A stretch of 64,000 nucleotides of DNA from Cryptobacteroides sp963600795 (GTDB lineage: Bacteria > Bacteroidota > Bacteroidia > Bacteroidales > UBA932), in assembly GCA_963600795.1 (NCBI GenBank), contig CAVCDF010000108.1:7034-71033 (forward strand), given 5' to 3'. A program made the position numbers and the translations under genes. The stretch's first letter is position 1. Every line of letters starts with the position of its first letter. Under the pieces are notes generated by a model. The model was not told the origin of the DNA. It searched no databases and saw only the letters and a list, made by a program, of their open reading frames with translations. This document shows, piece after piece, positions 25,652-33,726 of this stretch.

Positions 25652-28474
25652 CTACTCCGCCTCCGTGGTCTCGCCCGGCATCATCACTACCTCGGCGAAG
25701 TTGCCGGAATTGTAGAGTCTGGCAGCGGCCTCGCGGATGGCGTCCTTGGTCAGGGCGTTGACAGCCTCCTCCCATTCCTTGTCGTAATCGCTTCCGTAGC
25801 GGTACCATCCCATGATGTCACTGAGCCAGTGAGAGTTGTTGATTCTGCTCTCAGGGATGTTCTTCTTGAAGTTCTCGACGGTTCTCGTGAACTGCTCATC
25901 GGTCGGACCTTCTTCGGCAAGTTTTCTCACACCCTCCTTGGCGAGAGCGCGGAGCTTCTCGGCGAGAGCAGGCTTGCAGTTGAAAACGACCTGGAGAAGA
26001 TACCTTCCGTCAGGCTCCCTGCGGGCATCGGCGACAGTCGAAGCGCCATAGGTACCGCCTTCATCTTCACGGAGAGTCTCGACATAGATCTGGTCGAGAA
26101 TGTAGCTGACGGCGCTGGCAAGAGTCTGATCCTTGACCGTGAACGGACTGTAGTCACTGTAGACGTGGAGAACGGTGGTCAGAGGGGTTTCCATCTTCTG
26201 GTCGAAGACATCGGAAACCACGCCCTTCACAAGCTCCGGCTGCACATTCTGCCACTTTGTGGCCTTCTTGCCCTTCGGAAGCGAACCGACATATTTCTCG
26301 ACAAGAGGCTGGAGAGTCTCAAGATTGACGTCGCCGACAATCACCATCACAGCTCCCGCCGCATCGGCGAAGAGTTTGCGGTAGTTCTTCTCGATAGCCT
26401 GGAGGCTGGCCTTCTCCACCTTTGCCATCGAGATGACTTCGTTCCTCGGGTGGTTGTTGTACAGAGCCTTGACCAACTCCTTCTGGAGAGCGAAGTTAGG
26501 AGTGTTCTCGACGTTAGGGAGAACGGCCTTGATCTGCGCAATCGCATTGTCGTACTCCTCCTGGTCGAAACGAGGATCGACAAATTCAAGATAGAGAAGC
26601 TGGAAAGCTGTCTCGAGGTCCTTCACTGAAGAATTGCCGCCGATGCCGTGATAGAGTTCATCGATGTAAGGGTTGACGCTCACCATCTTGCCTGAAAGCA
26701 TTTTGGTGACCTCGGTGTTCTTGAACTTGGAAACGCCCTGCATCGCCTGGAACGAACCGTAGATGCTGCTGTCGAACGAAGCGAGGTCCTCGTCGGAAAT
26801 CAGGCTCTCGCCGCCGGCCTTGTAGAGATTGAACAGAATCTGGTCCTTCTTGTACTCGGTAGGAAGCACGACGACCTTCACTCCGTTGGCAAGAGTCCAC
26901 TGGGTGGCACCATAAATGGTGGTTGCCGTCTTCTTGACCTTCGCTCCCTTGAGTGCGGACGGATCCATCAGCGGCTCGGAGGCGGTCTCCTGTGCAGGAG
27001 CCTCGATCTCGGAGTTCTTCACTTCATTCACAGCCTGAAGAAGCTGGTCGGCGGTAGGAGTGGCGACACCCTCCTTTTCTGCACCGTTGTAAAGGATGAC
27101 AAGGTTACCTTCATCGGTAAACATCTGAGAGATGACCTGGTTCATGACCTGGGCGTTGATGTTGCCGAGAATGGTCTTGACGAGTTCGTATTTGACAGAA
27201 GGCTCCATATAGGCCTTGTTGTCGAAGAAATGGCTGATCAGAGGCCTGACATATTCAGAATTCTTGCGGGTGTCGGCCTGGTTGGCGGCTCTCTCGTAGG
27301 AGGCGAGCAGGTTGTCCTTCGCCCTTGTGACCTCGCCCTCGGTCAGGCCGTATCTCTTGAACCTCTCGACCTCGGTCAGGAAGGCCTTGTAGCCTCCGAG
27401 GATGTTGTCCTCCTTAAGCGAAACGCCTGCATCCGTCGCCTCGAAAGCCTCGCAAAGCTTGCCGAAGCCGAAGCTGCCGCCAAGGAAAGGAGCGTCAGCC
27501 TTGGATGTGATGTCGTTGAATCTTTCGCTCATAGCGACCTGGATGATATCTTCGATAAGGTCGACCATCAGACCTGATGCAGTAGAGTTGATGGCTTCGT
27601 CGCGGGCCTCGCTCTCCCAAAGCATCTCGATGGATGATGATGTCGTCTCAGGGTCCGTGATGACGGCCACCCTCGGCTCGGTGAAAGGCTTGAACTCAAT
27701 CTTGTCCTTCGCCTTAGGGTTCACCGCGGCCGGGATGTCGGCGAAGATGGACTTGATCTTGCCCTCAACGGAATCGACATCGACATCTCCCACCACTACC
27801 ACGGCCTGCATGTCAGGACGGTACCACGTATGGTAGAAGTTCTCAAGGCTCTCCGGTTTGAACGACTCGAGGTTCTCCTTGCTGCCGATCAGGGTGCAGG
27901 TGGCGTACTTGGAGTCACCGTAAAGGTACGGAAGAGACTTCTCGAACGTTCTCCAGCTGGCGTTTCTGCGGGAACGCCTCTCCTCGATGATGACCGGACG
28001 CTCCTTGTCGATCTCTTCCGGATCGTTGGTCACGAAATGTGAATAGTCGTGGAGAATGAGAAGGCAGGAGTCGATGACTGTCTCCCTGACAAGAGGAATA
28101 TTGTTGAGCATATACTGCGTCTGGTCGATCCCGGTCGAAGCGTTGACGTTGCCGCCGAAGGAAGCTCCGATGCTCTGCAGCCAGTTAAGGATTCCCTTGC
28201 CGGGGAAGTTCTTCGTGCCGTTGAAGCACATATGCTCGAGGAAGTGGGCGAGCCCGTCCTGGTCAGGAGTTTCCTGAATGGCTCCCACATTGGTCGCAAG
28301 GTAGAATTCGGCGCGGCCGGCCGGCTTGTCGTTGTGCCTGATGTAGTAGGTCAGGCCGTTTTCCAGCTTGCCGACCTTGACGGCCGGGTCGTTGGGCAGA
28401 TCCATCTGCGCGTGAGCCTGAAACGCCGTAAGGGCGAACAGGGATGCGGTGATAATCGCTAAAATTTTCTTCAT
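25652..28474 (-). CDS. M16-family zinc metallopeptidase (pitrilysin-like)
   Basis: A 940-residue exported protease (signal peptide MKKILAIITASLFALTAFQAHA). The inverted zinc motif HFLEH is at 77-81, and a downstream Glu pair near 153 in VIIEERRSR supplies the third ligand. A second, non-catalytic M16 half is recognisable, with VEKASLQAIEKNYRKLF and the HPRNEV region. This two-domain layout in one chain is usual for periplasmic pitrilysin or PqqL-type enzymes in Bacteroidota. It starts 24 nt after the membrane-protein gene in an operon headed by an ECF sigma factor and ends at a strong terminator. Likely role: degrading peptides or misfolded envelope proteins. Confidence 0.93.
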   Translation of the reverse strand: MKKILAIITASLFALTAFQAHAQMDLPNDPAVKVGKLENGLTYYIRHNDKPAGRAEFYLATNVGAIQETPDQDGLAHFLEHMCFNGTKNFPGKGILNWLQSIGASFGGNVNASTGIDQTQYMLNNIPLVRETVIDSCLLILHDYSHFVTNDPEEIDKERPVIIEERRSRRNASWRTFEKSLPYLYGDSKYATCTLIGSKENLESFKPESLENFYHTWYRPDMQAVVVVGDVDVDSVEGKIKSIFADIPAAVNPKAKDKIEFKPFTEPRVAVITDPETTSSSIEMLWESEARDEAINSTASGLMVDLIEDIIQVAMSERFNDITSKADAPFLGGSFGFGKLCEAFEATDAGVSLKEDNILGGYKAFLTEVERFKRYGLTEGEVTRAKDNLLASYERAANQADTRKNSEYVRPLISHFFDNKAYMEPSVKYELVKTILGNINAQVMNQVISQMFTDEGNLVILYNGAEKEGVATPTADQLLQAVNEVKNSEIEAPAQETASEPLMDPSALKGAKVKKTATTIYGATQWTLANGVKVVVLPTEYKKDQILFNLYKAGGESLISDEDLASFDSSIYGSFQAMQGVSKFKNTEVTKMLSGKMVSVNPYIDELYHGIGGNSSVKDLETAFQLLYLEFVDPRFDQEEYDNAIAQIKAVLPNVENTPNFALQKELVKALYNNHPRNEVISMAKVEKASLQAIEKNYRKLFADAAGAVMVIVGDVNLETLQPLVEKYVGSLPKGKKATKWQNVQPELVKGVVSDVFDQKMETPLTTVLHVYSDYSPFTVKDQTLASAVSYILDQIYVETLREDEGGTYGASTVADARREPDGRYLLQVVFNCKPALAEKLRALAKEGVRKLAEEGPTDEQFTRTVENFKKNIPESRINNSHWLSDIMGWYRYGSDYDKEWEEAVNALTKDAIREAAARLYNSGNFAEVVMMPGETTEAE

Positions 28475-28498
28475 GATTGAAAACTGATTGAATATAAC

Positions 28499-29119
28499 TT
28501 ATGATTCTTTGATTTCTTCTATCTGGGCTATGATGCCGTTGATGCGTTTCTTCGAGTCCCTGCAGTAGATGATGCCGCAAACGGCTCCGATGATGCCGCC
28601 GATGGCACCTCCTATGACCATCGCCTGTGCCATTTCACCTCCGCCGCGGAGTATAAGCCAGAAGAACACAGCGCACCAGACCACGACGACCGGGATGCTG
28701 AAGAAGGCCAGGGTACGGTTGTCGAACCGTTTGCAGTCCGCCATATTCCTGGCGACGGTCAGGACATCGCCGTTCATCACGTCATCCGACACATAGCGGC
28801 GGGTCCTGTAGACTGTAATCCCGACGCTGGCAAGGAGGAAAACTCCGGTCATCAAGAGGAACCACACGGGGAAAACTCCCGTGACGGCGGCCAGGAATAT
28901 GATCAGAGGAATCGCGACCACGCCGATCGCCACGACCGTCCACTGGGTTTTCCTTTCCTTGGAATAATCCTTCTGCATCGCTCTGCGCATCATCTTTTCA
29001 TTGAATATCTTCTGCTGTCTGAGCTGAGACCTGAAGCCGTCAAGTTCAGTACGCATCTGCTCGAGTTCTTCGATACCTATCTTCTCTTCCATAATCTTAC
29101 GTTTTTGATAATCAGACAT
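28499..29119 (-). CDS. Membrane protein co-encoded with an ECF sigma factor
   Basis: A 206-residue protein not assigned to a named family. The N-terminal 45 residues are charged and likely helical (GIEELEQMRTELDGFRSQLR). Two hydrophobic pairs follow, at about 64-102 and 143-185, giving four predicted membrane helices, and then a basic tail ending QIEEIKES. The ATG at 29117-29119 overlaps the sigma-factor stop by 8 nt, so the two are translationally coupled. A cytoplasmic helical N-terminus plus membrane anchoring and coupling to a sigma gene is what an anti-sigma factor would look like, but no known anti-sigma signature is visible. An alternative start is the ATG at 29090-29092. Confidence 0.78.
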   Translation of the reverse strand: MSDYQKRKIMEEKIGIEELEQMRTELDGFRSQLRQQKIFNEKMMRRAMQKDYSKERKTQWTVVAIGVVAIPLIIFLAAVTGVFPVWFLLMTGVFLLASVGITVYRTRRYVSDDVMNGDVLTVARNMADCKRFDNRTLAFFSIPVVVVWCAVFFWLILRGGGEMAQAMVIGGAIGGIIGAVCGIIYCRDSKKRINGIIAQIEEIKES

Positions 29120-29585
29120 TTTTCAACTGTTCCTTAATCCTGACAAGGCGGACTGAAACGGCCTTTGACGAGATGCCGAGGATCTTTCCGATCTCATCGT
29201 AGCTGATGTCCTCCAGCCAGAGCAGCACGATGGCGCGGTCGAAAGGCTGCAGACGTCCGATACGTTCGTGGATCAGGTTCACCTGCCTGTTCTTCACGTC
29301 CGAGTCATCGAACGGAGAGATGTCCATAGTCAGCTGTTCGTGTCTGTGCCTTTTGTTCTTGCGCTCCTGCGAGATGCAGGTGTTTAGGCAGACTCTGTAC
29401 ACCCAGCCTCTCACATTGTCGGGCTCTATCCCGGAGTACCCTTTCCAAAGATTGACGAGAGACTCCTGAAAGAGGTCGGCCACCTCGTCCTCATCTTTGG
29501 AAAACATGTAGCACACGGTGTAGATCGTGTCCTTGTTCTCCTCTACAAGCAGTTCAAATTGCCGTTTTGTCGATTCCATTGTCAT
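29112..29585 (-). CDS. ECF-type RNA polymerase sigma factor
   Basis: A 157-residue sigma-70 family protein containing only regions 2 and 4. Region 2 includes DEVADLFQESLVNLWKGY and region 4 is ISYDEIGKILGISSKAVSVRLVRIKEQL. Between them are IHERIGRLQPFDRAIVLLWLE and a basic linker. This is a typical extracytoplasmic-function sigma of the Bacteroidota type. It is followed, with overlap, by a membrane protein and an M16 peptidase, suggesting that it responds to envelope signals and controls its own operon. Two adjacent ATGs (29585 and 29579) can start the protein. Confidence 0.93.
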   Translation of the reverse strand: MTMESTKRQFELLVEENKDTIYTVCYMFSKDEDEVADLFQESLVNLWKGYSGIEPDNVRGWVYRVCLNTCISQERKNKRHRHEQLTMDISPFDDSDVKNRQVNLIHERIGRLQPFDRAIVLLWLEDISYDEIGKILGISSKAVSVRLVRIKEQLKNV

Positions 29586-29614
29586 TCTTGTTTTTTAGAA
29601 ACGCTTCTGACATA

Positions 29615-29645
29615 CAAACGCAAGCAATGCCGGTTTTACTACAAA
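29615..29645 (-). promoter_or_regulatory. Possible promoter of the sigma-factor operon
   Basis: On the minus strand TTTG (29645-29642) is followed after 19 nt by TGCGTTTG (29622-29615). The spacing and TTTG halves fit the Bacteroidota consensus, but the TA of the -7 box is TG. It may be a weak housekeeping promoter or one read by an alternative sigma factor. Confidence 0.4.
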
Positions 29646-29677
29646 AAAAGTAAGTTTTTTCGCAGCCGGGGCGGAAA

Positions 29678-29908
29678 TCACTGCCGCGGGACGGCGGGAA
29701 CTGTCTCTTCTGAATATTCAAGGATGTCTCCAGGCTGGCAGTCGAGTGCCTTGCAGATCGCGTCCAAGGTGCTGAAACGCACTGCCTTGGCCTTGCCGGT
29801 CTTCAGGATTGACAGGTTCGCCGGAGTGATCCCCACCTTTTCAGCGAGCGCCGAGGAGGACATCTTCCTCTTCGCCAGCATCACATCCACATTGACAATT
29901 ATCGGCAT
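29678..29908 (-). CDS. Small XRE-family HTH regulator (copy B)
   Basis: A 76-residue Cro/CI-type protein starting MPIIVNVDVMLA at the ATG 29906-29908; the longer frame from 29959 adds an unrelated basic leader. It differs from copy A (15661-15873) at about 14 of the first 67 positions, mostly by conservative changes. The HTH is SSALAEKVGITPANLSIL and the C-terminal tail is EETVPAVPRQ. Unlike copy A it stands alone with its own AT-rich upstream region, which carries direct repeats and a palindrome that could be its operator. It is 92 nt upstream of the sigma-factor gene. Confidence 0.88.
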   Translation of the reverse strand: MPIIVNVDVMLAKRKMSSSALAEKVGITPANLSILKTGKAKAVRFSTLDAICKALDCQPGDILEYSEETVPAVPRQ

Positions 29909-29942
29909 AAAGATTATGAATTTGGTTGCGAACTTAAGCCTA

Positions 29943-29974
29943 TTTTCTCGTTTCACCAAATATTTTTCTCGTTT
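29943..29974. repeat. Direct repeats upstream of XRE copy B, possible operator
   Basis: TTTTCTCGTTT occurs twice, at 29943-29953 and 29964-29974, exactly 21 bp apart start to start. That is two helical turns, so two bound proteins would sit on the same face of the DNA. The pair lies 35-66 bp upstream of the XRE start codon. An autoregulatory operator is the simplest reading. Confidence 0.5.
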
Positions 29975-29988
29975 TTCAATAAAATCTT

Positions 29989-30004
29989 ATTGAATATATT
30001 CAAT
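29989..30004. repeat. 16-bp perfect palindrome ATTGAATATATTCAAT
   Basis: A perfect inverted repeat in the intergenic region between divergent XRE copy B and the LysR gene. It contains GAATAT on both strands, the hexamer over-represented in the whole window. It may be a protein-binding site for either neighbour; too AT-rich to act as a terminator. Confidence 0.5.
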
Positions 30005-30127
30005 TCTCAGAAGGTTGAACATTCTGCTTCAGCCACTTCCGACTTTTCCGGAAATCTTTCGCACCCTCACTTGCATTTTCAGTCAAGGCTCGCTAACTTC
30101 GCGGGAGCATAAGAAACGCTTATACAC

Positions 30128-30952
30128 ATGTTGGAGGATTTCAAACTGAAGGTTTTCCTGTCCGTGGCGGAAAAAGGCAACTTCACACTTGCGGCAAAAA
30201 GTCTGGGAATATCCCAACCTGCCGTCAGCCAGAACATCGCCGAACTGGAACGCCTGACCGGAGCACAGCTGCTCGCCCGCAACCGGGGATCGGCGACCCT
30301 TACCGCGGCAGGCACGGCTTTCAAGGAATATGCGGAAAAGATTCTGTACTGGTGTTCAGCCACAGAGCGGATGTTCGGGCCTGAAGGGAAACTGACGGCA
30401 GCGCACCCTGTCACGATTGCGGCTGACGACTTCACCGCAAGTTCCCTCCTGCCGGACCTTCTTGCCAGAATCCTGGCGGCGAATCCGGCACTGGCGTTCA
30501 AGGTCGCGGACTGTGGAGAAGAAGCCGGACTGCGCCTTTACCACAAGGCGAACGCAGGGGAACTTTCGTTCGATGAAAGCGGGTCTTTTCTGACGAGCAT
30601 ACCGGCTATGGCGGTGGGATCCGACCAGACATATTCACAGGCCGGGGACCTGCGCCTGCTGCCAGGGCGCGTCTCGCTGGCAGTCCACCGGGCATATTCA
30701 AGGATGCTCCCGACCGACCTGACCGCCCGCGTGGCCGTTGTGGCGGATTCGGCCACCGTTGCCTCCCTCGCTCTCCGGTCGCCTGACATAGTGGCCGTCC
30801 TGCCATCGTCCGCCGTTCCGGCAGGGCTGGTCAGACTGCCCGTCCTGCTTCCGGAACTGTCTATGGACATTCATCTGGAGGCAGGTCCCGATCCGGCCAC
30901 GCAAGCAATGGCCGAGCGGATCCGAAGCCTCGCCGCAGAGAATAAACAGTAG
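30128..30952 (+). CDS. LysR-family transcriptional regulator
   Basis: A 274-residue regulator. The N-terminal winged helix is clear: LKVFLSVAEKGNFTLAAKSLGISQPAVSQNIAELE (residues about 7-41). A substrate-binding domain that starts at PVTIAADDFTASSLLPDLL follows. The effector domain is 20-30 residues shorter than in classical LysR proteins, but no break is visible. The neighbouring ferredoxin is convergent and XRE copy B divergent, so the regulated gene is not evident; many LysR proteins control a divergent neighbour, which here would be XRE B. Confidence 0.9.
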   Translation: MLEDFKLKVFLSVAEKGNFTLAAKSLGISQPAVSQNIAELERLTGAQLLARNRGSATLTAAGTAFKEYAEKILYWCSATERMFGPEGKLTAAHPVTIAADDFTASSLLPDLLARILAANPALAFKVADCGEEAGLRLYHKANAGELSFDESGSFLTSIPAMAVGSDQTYSQAGDLRLLPGRVSLAVHRAYSRMLPTDLTARVAVVADSATVASLALRSPDIVAVLPSSAVPAGLVRLPVLLPELSMDIHLEAGPDPATQAMAERIRSLAAENKQ

Positions 30953-30986
30953 AAGGCGGAAAATCCTGCCGGACTTCCCGCCTTCT
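30951..30986. terminator. Possible bidirectional terminator between LysR and ferredoxin genes
   Basis: AGAAGGCGG (30951-30959) pairs with CCGCCTTCT (30978-30986). The loop can form a short TCC/GGA helix. It overlaps the LysR stop codon and lies 21 nt beyond the ferredoxin stop. There is no strong T-tract, so efficiency is uncertain. Confidence 0.55.
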
Positions 30987-31007
30987 GTCACTGTCGTCTT
31001 GAAATGA

Positions 31008-31181
31008 CTACTCGGCCGGATGGATGGCACCCATAGGGCAAGCGTCAGCGCACGTGCCGCAGTCAACGCAGGCATCCGGGTCAATGGTGTAAACGTCACC
31101 TTCGTGGATAGCGCCCTGAGGGCACTCGCCTGCGCAAGTTCCGCAAGCTACGCAATCGGTTTCTGAAATCTTGTAAGCCAT
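31008..31181 (-). CDS. 2[4Fe-4S] ferredoxin
   Basis: A 57-residue protein beginning MAYKISETDC. It contains two complete cluster motifs, CVACGTCAGECP and CVDCGTCADACP, each CxxCxxCxxxCP, so it should carry two [4Fe-4S] clusters. It is a clostridial-type low-potential electron carrier, expected in an anaerobe to serve pyruvate:ferredoxin oxidoreductase, hydrogenases or Rnf. It is too short for ordinary ORF length cut-offs. It has its own ATG at 31179-31181, a TAG stop and a hairpin behind it, with about 180 nt to the metal-exporter gene upstream and the convergent LysR gene on the other side. Confidence 0.96.
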   Translation of the reverse strand: MAYKISETDCVACGTCAGECPQGAIHEGDVYTIDPDACVDCGTCADACPMGAIHPAE

Positions 31182-31270
31182 AATGCAAATTAAATTAATG
31201 TTCCTGTACCAATGCGGTTCCGCAGCCGTGCGCGGAACCGTCTGACAAAGATAGATGATTTAACGAGAAA

Positions 31271-32377
31271 TCAAAAATAATTCAGGAGGGAACTGACGAG
31301 AAGCACCACGAGGGCGATGCATACCTTCACTGCCTTGGCCTTGATGAAGGAAGACTTGCTGTCCGCAAGCAGAGGCAATGAAGCGTGTCCGTCCTGCACG
31401 ATGGAGTTGGCCAGCAGCACCTGGAACGGAATCACTCCGCCGGCGAAAAGGGTCACGAACACAAGATGCGGACCGGATTCCGGAACAAGGCCCACGAGAA
31501 TGGCCAGAAGAATCATCAGAGCGGTGTTGTCGTTCACCCACGCGGTAAGGTCGATGAAGCGGAACAGGATTCCTATGACAAGCAGAACGCCGAAGGTCCA
31601 CGCGAATATGCTCGGGAGATGCCGCCGGACTATATGGTCCCAGAGATGCTCCTCCACAAAGTGGTCGGAGCCGAAAAGCAGCGCCGCCAGCACAACGAGG
31701 CTCAAGGCTCCGAACATCCAGAACATCCAGTCTTCGCTCAGAAGGTTCAGCCCGTCCGTTTCCACTTCCTCCCCTTCCTCAAGGACGCCAGACACGAGCG
31801 CGGCTATGAATATGGCCACGCCGGCGAACATCAGGATCCTCTTCTTTCCGAAATGCCGAGTCCTGCGGAGTTCCCGGGGCTGTCCGGATGAATGGCTGTG
31901 GTCGTGTCCGTGGAGTTCAAAGGAATCCTCAAGTCTGGTCGGCAACGGTTTCCCTCCCTTCGAGAACCTGTCCACCAGCAGTCCGGTCACCACAGCGAGA
32001 CAGAACAGAATCAGGAAAAGCCAGGCGGCCTTTCCGGGGAACAACGCGAGCATCATGAAGGATTCGTCTCCGGCCGTCGCGACCATCATCGCGACAAGGG
32101 CGCCGAAACTCAGCATACGGTGAGTGTACAGCGAGACTGCGGCGAAACCGCCGACGCAGCCTGGGATGGAGCCGAGCAGCGCGGACACGAGCACCTGCAC
32201 GAAACCGGATTTCTTGAGAGGTCTGAATATCCTTCCGTCAGACTCGACGTTGAAAGACTCGATGAGCATCATCATCACGACCACGAGACCGGATATGAGC
32301 ACAGCCCCGCGGAAAGCCTCGAAAATGACCTGCAGGCTGTCCGTAAAAATATTCACCGGCATATTCAGATTATCCAT
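31271..32377 (-). CDS. Predicted 10-TM metal exporter (ArsP_2 / putative Mn transporter)
   Basis: A 368-residue integral membrane protein with about ten helices in two related halves. It has a His-rich cytoplasmic loop in the middle (HGHDHSHSSG, about 155-165) and paired small-residue motifs LLGSIPGCVGGFAAVSLYTH and LVGLVPESGPHLVF. These features fit the ArsP_2 family of putative heavy-metal exporters (also annotated as putative manganese transporter). The His-rich loop supports a divalent metal substrate, but none is proven. Two starts are possible: ATG 32375-32377, overlapping the upstream DUF1573 stop by 13 nt, or ATG 32360-32362, just behind it. Confidence 0.78.
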   Translation of the reverse strand: MDNLNMPVNIFTDSLQVIFEAFRGAVLISGLVVVMMMLIESFNVESDGRIFRPLKKSGFVQVLVSALLGSIPGCVGGFAAVSLYTHRMLSFGALVAMMVATAGDESFMMLALFPGKAAWLFLILFCLAVVTGLLVDRFSKGGKPLPTRLEDSFELHGHDHSHSSGQPRELRRTRHFGKKRILMFAGVAIFIAALVSGVLEEGEEVETDGLNLLSEDWMFWMFGALSLVVLAALLFGSDHFVEEHLWDHIVRRHLPSIFAWTFGVLLVIGILFRFIDLTAWVNDNTALMILLAILVGLVPESGPHLVFVTLFAGGVIPFQVLLANSIVQDGHASLPLLADSKSSFIKAKAVKVCIALVVLLVSSLLNYF

Positions 32378-33564
32378 CCCGTGACGAAAAGGTTTATTAT
32401 CGGACGCAGAGGGGAATTGGTGATGACCGTCATCACGACAAGGCACTCCCCTTCCGGAAGACCGGCAGTGTCGAACGTGAAATCAAGGCTTCCCTTCCCT
32501 CCCGCCGGCACGTCGCTGAAGGCGGCCGTCCTGAGCTTGGAATTTTCGGAATCGACCTTATAGATGTGGAAAGGTGACTTTCCCGAGTTCTTGAAGGTGA
32601 AGGAGCCGCTGACCTTGGTCCCAGCCTTGACCTTGCCGAAAGAGACCGTGCTCTCGTCGGCCATCGGGCTGGCGGCGTTGTCGGTCTGTTCTTTCGTCCA
32701 GGACGTGAAATTCTCCTTCGTGTAGGCGAATATTCCTATGCGGGGCTTGCCGGCGCCGAGTTCGGGATTCGGCTCCGTCGCGACTGCCTCAGCGCCCGCC
32801 GGCTTGCTTTCCTTTGCCGCCGCCGGGGAGGACACGGCTTTGTAGGACCGGCCGTTTACCACAGGAGTGGCGTAGTACCAGTTCTTTCCCCACCGGCTTC
32901 TGTCGGCGGTGACCGTGAAGGCCAGCCTGGCCGTGCTTCCCGCCGGGACAGGGTTCGGAGTCACCTTGAGGGACAGTCCGTCGCTGACATCCGAGAATCG
33001 GACATCGATCGGAGCGGTGCCGAGATTCGCCACCGTTGCCTCTCCGCTCTTCTGCTGTCCCTGGGACAGGTTTCCGCCCTTGACCTCAACCTTCTTGAAG
33101 CCCAGATTCCCGAAACGGAACGGATACATTTCCTTCAGGCTCAATTTCTTCTCGTGACTTTCGCCCCTGAGGCGGAGCACAACCGGCTTCTTCACGTCGG
33201 AAAAATAGACGGTGAGCGTCTTGTCGAAAGGATAGCCGCCCTCATCATTCTTGTAGGTGGCCTTTATGACGCCCTTCTCTCCCGGCTTCACGGGCTGTCT
33301 GGTCCACTCGACGGAAGTACAGCCGCAGGAAGTAAGGACATTGTAGATCAGCAGCGGCTTCTTGCCGATGTTGGTGGCCGTGAACGTCGCCCTCACGGGG
33401 CCGTCGGAGACGAGTATGTCACCGAAATCATAGACGAGCCTGTCCATCATCACCACGCCGCCGAACGTGTTTGCAGGGCCGGAGCCCTGGGCGGAAGACC
33501 GGACTGAAGGAGCCAGGAACGACAGAACAGAAAGGACCGATATGATTTTAAGGAATTTCTTCAT
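32365..33564 (-). CDS. DUF1573-domain exported protein
   Basis: A 399-residue protein with signal peptide (MKKFLKIISVLSVLSFLAPSVRSSA). The DUF1573 domain (about 35-130) contains YDFGDILVSDGPVRATF and VLTSCGCTSVEW, and a second Ig-like region near the C-terminus has VSFGKVKAGTKVSGSFTFKN with the same design. Such beta-sandwich domains are related to the ASH/MSP fold and are abundant in Bacteroidota envelope proteins of unknown function. The TTG three codons upstream is less likely than the ATG at 33562-33564. It overlaps the predicted metal exporter, so the two are probably co-translated, but no functional link is known. Confidence 0.82.
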   Translation of the reverse strand: MKKFLKIISVLSVLSFLAPSVRSSAQGSGPANTFGGVVMMDRLVYDFGDILVSDGPVRATFTATNIGKKPLLIYNVLTSCGCTSVEWTRQPVKPGEKGVIKATYKNDEGGYPFDKTLTVYFSDVKKPVVLRLRGESHEKKLSLKEMYPFRFGNLGFKKVEVKGGNLSQGQQKSGEATVANLGTAPIDVRFSDVSDGLSLKVTPNPVPAGSTARLAFTVTADRSRWGKNWYYATPVVNGRSYKAVSSPAAAKESKPAGAEAVATEPNPELGAGKPRIGIFAYTKENFTSWTKEQTDNAASPMADESTVSFGKVKAGTKVSGSFTFKNSGKSPFHIYKVDSENSKLRTAAFSDVPAGGKGSLDFTFDTAGLPEGECLVVMTVITNSPLRPIINLFVTGWII

Positions 33565-33600
33565 TTCCGTCAAAACTTGTTGAAAATTCTTGTCAGGTCA

Positions 33601-33608
33601 CAAATTTA
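33601..33608 (-). promoter_or_regulatory. -7 box of the DUF1573 gene
   Basis: The minus strand has TAAATTTG, exact TAnnTTTG, 36 nt before the DUF1573 ATG. No -33 element stands out. Confidence 0.45.
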
Positions 33609-33672
33609 GTCATTATCAGGGACACTTCGGCACTCCGGCGAAAAAAACAGGGCGCTCAGTTTCGCAGGACAC

Positions 33673-33703
33673 TTTCAAATAACAACCGAATTTTGTAAAT
33701 TTG
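33673..33703 (+). promoter_or_regulatory. Promoter of the topoisomerase B-subunit gene
   Basis: TTTC (33673-33676), then 19 nt, then TAAATTTG (33696-33703). The -7 box is exact and the -33 differs in one base. The ATG follows at 33727, giving a leader of about 15-20 nt. Confidence 0.65.
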
Positions 33704-33726
33704 TACGATTTCGCGACTAATCGGAA

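Noticed and set aside
25139..26629. 496-codon plus-strand frame across esterase, intergenic region and M16 gene
   Set aside because: It spans two real genes, a promoter box and a terminator on the other strand; no signal peptide or motif in its translation.
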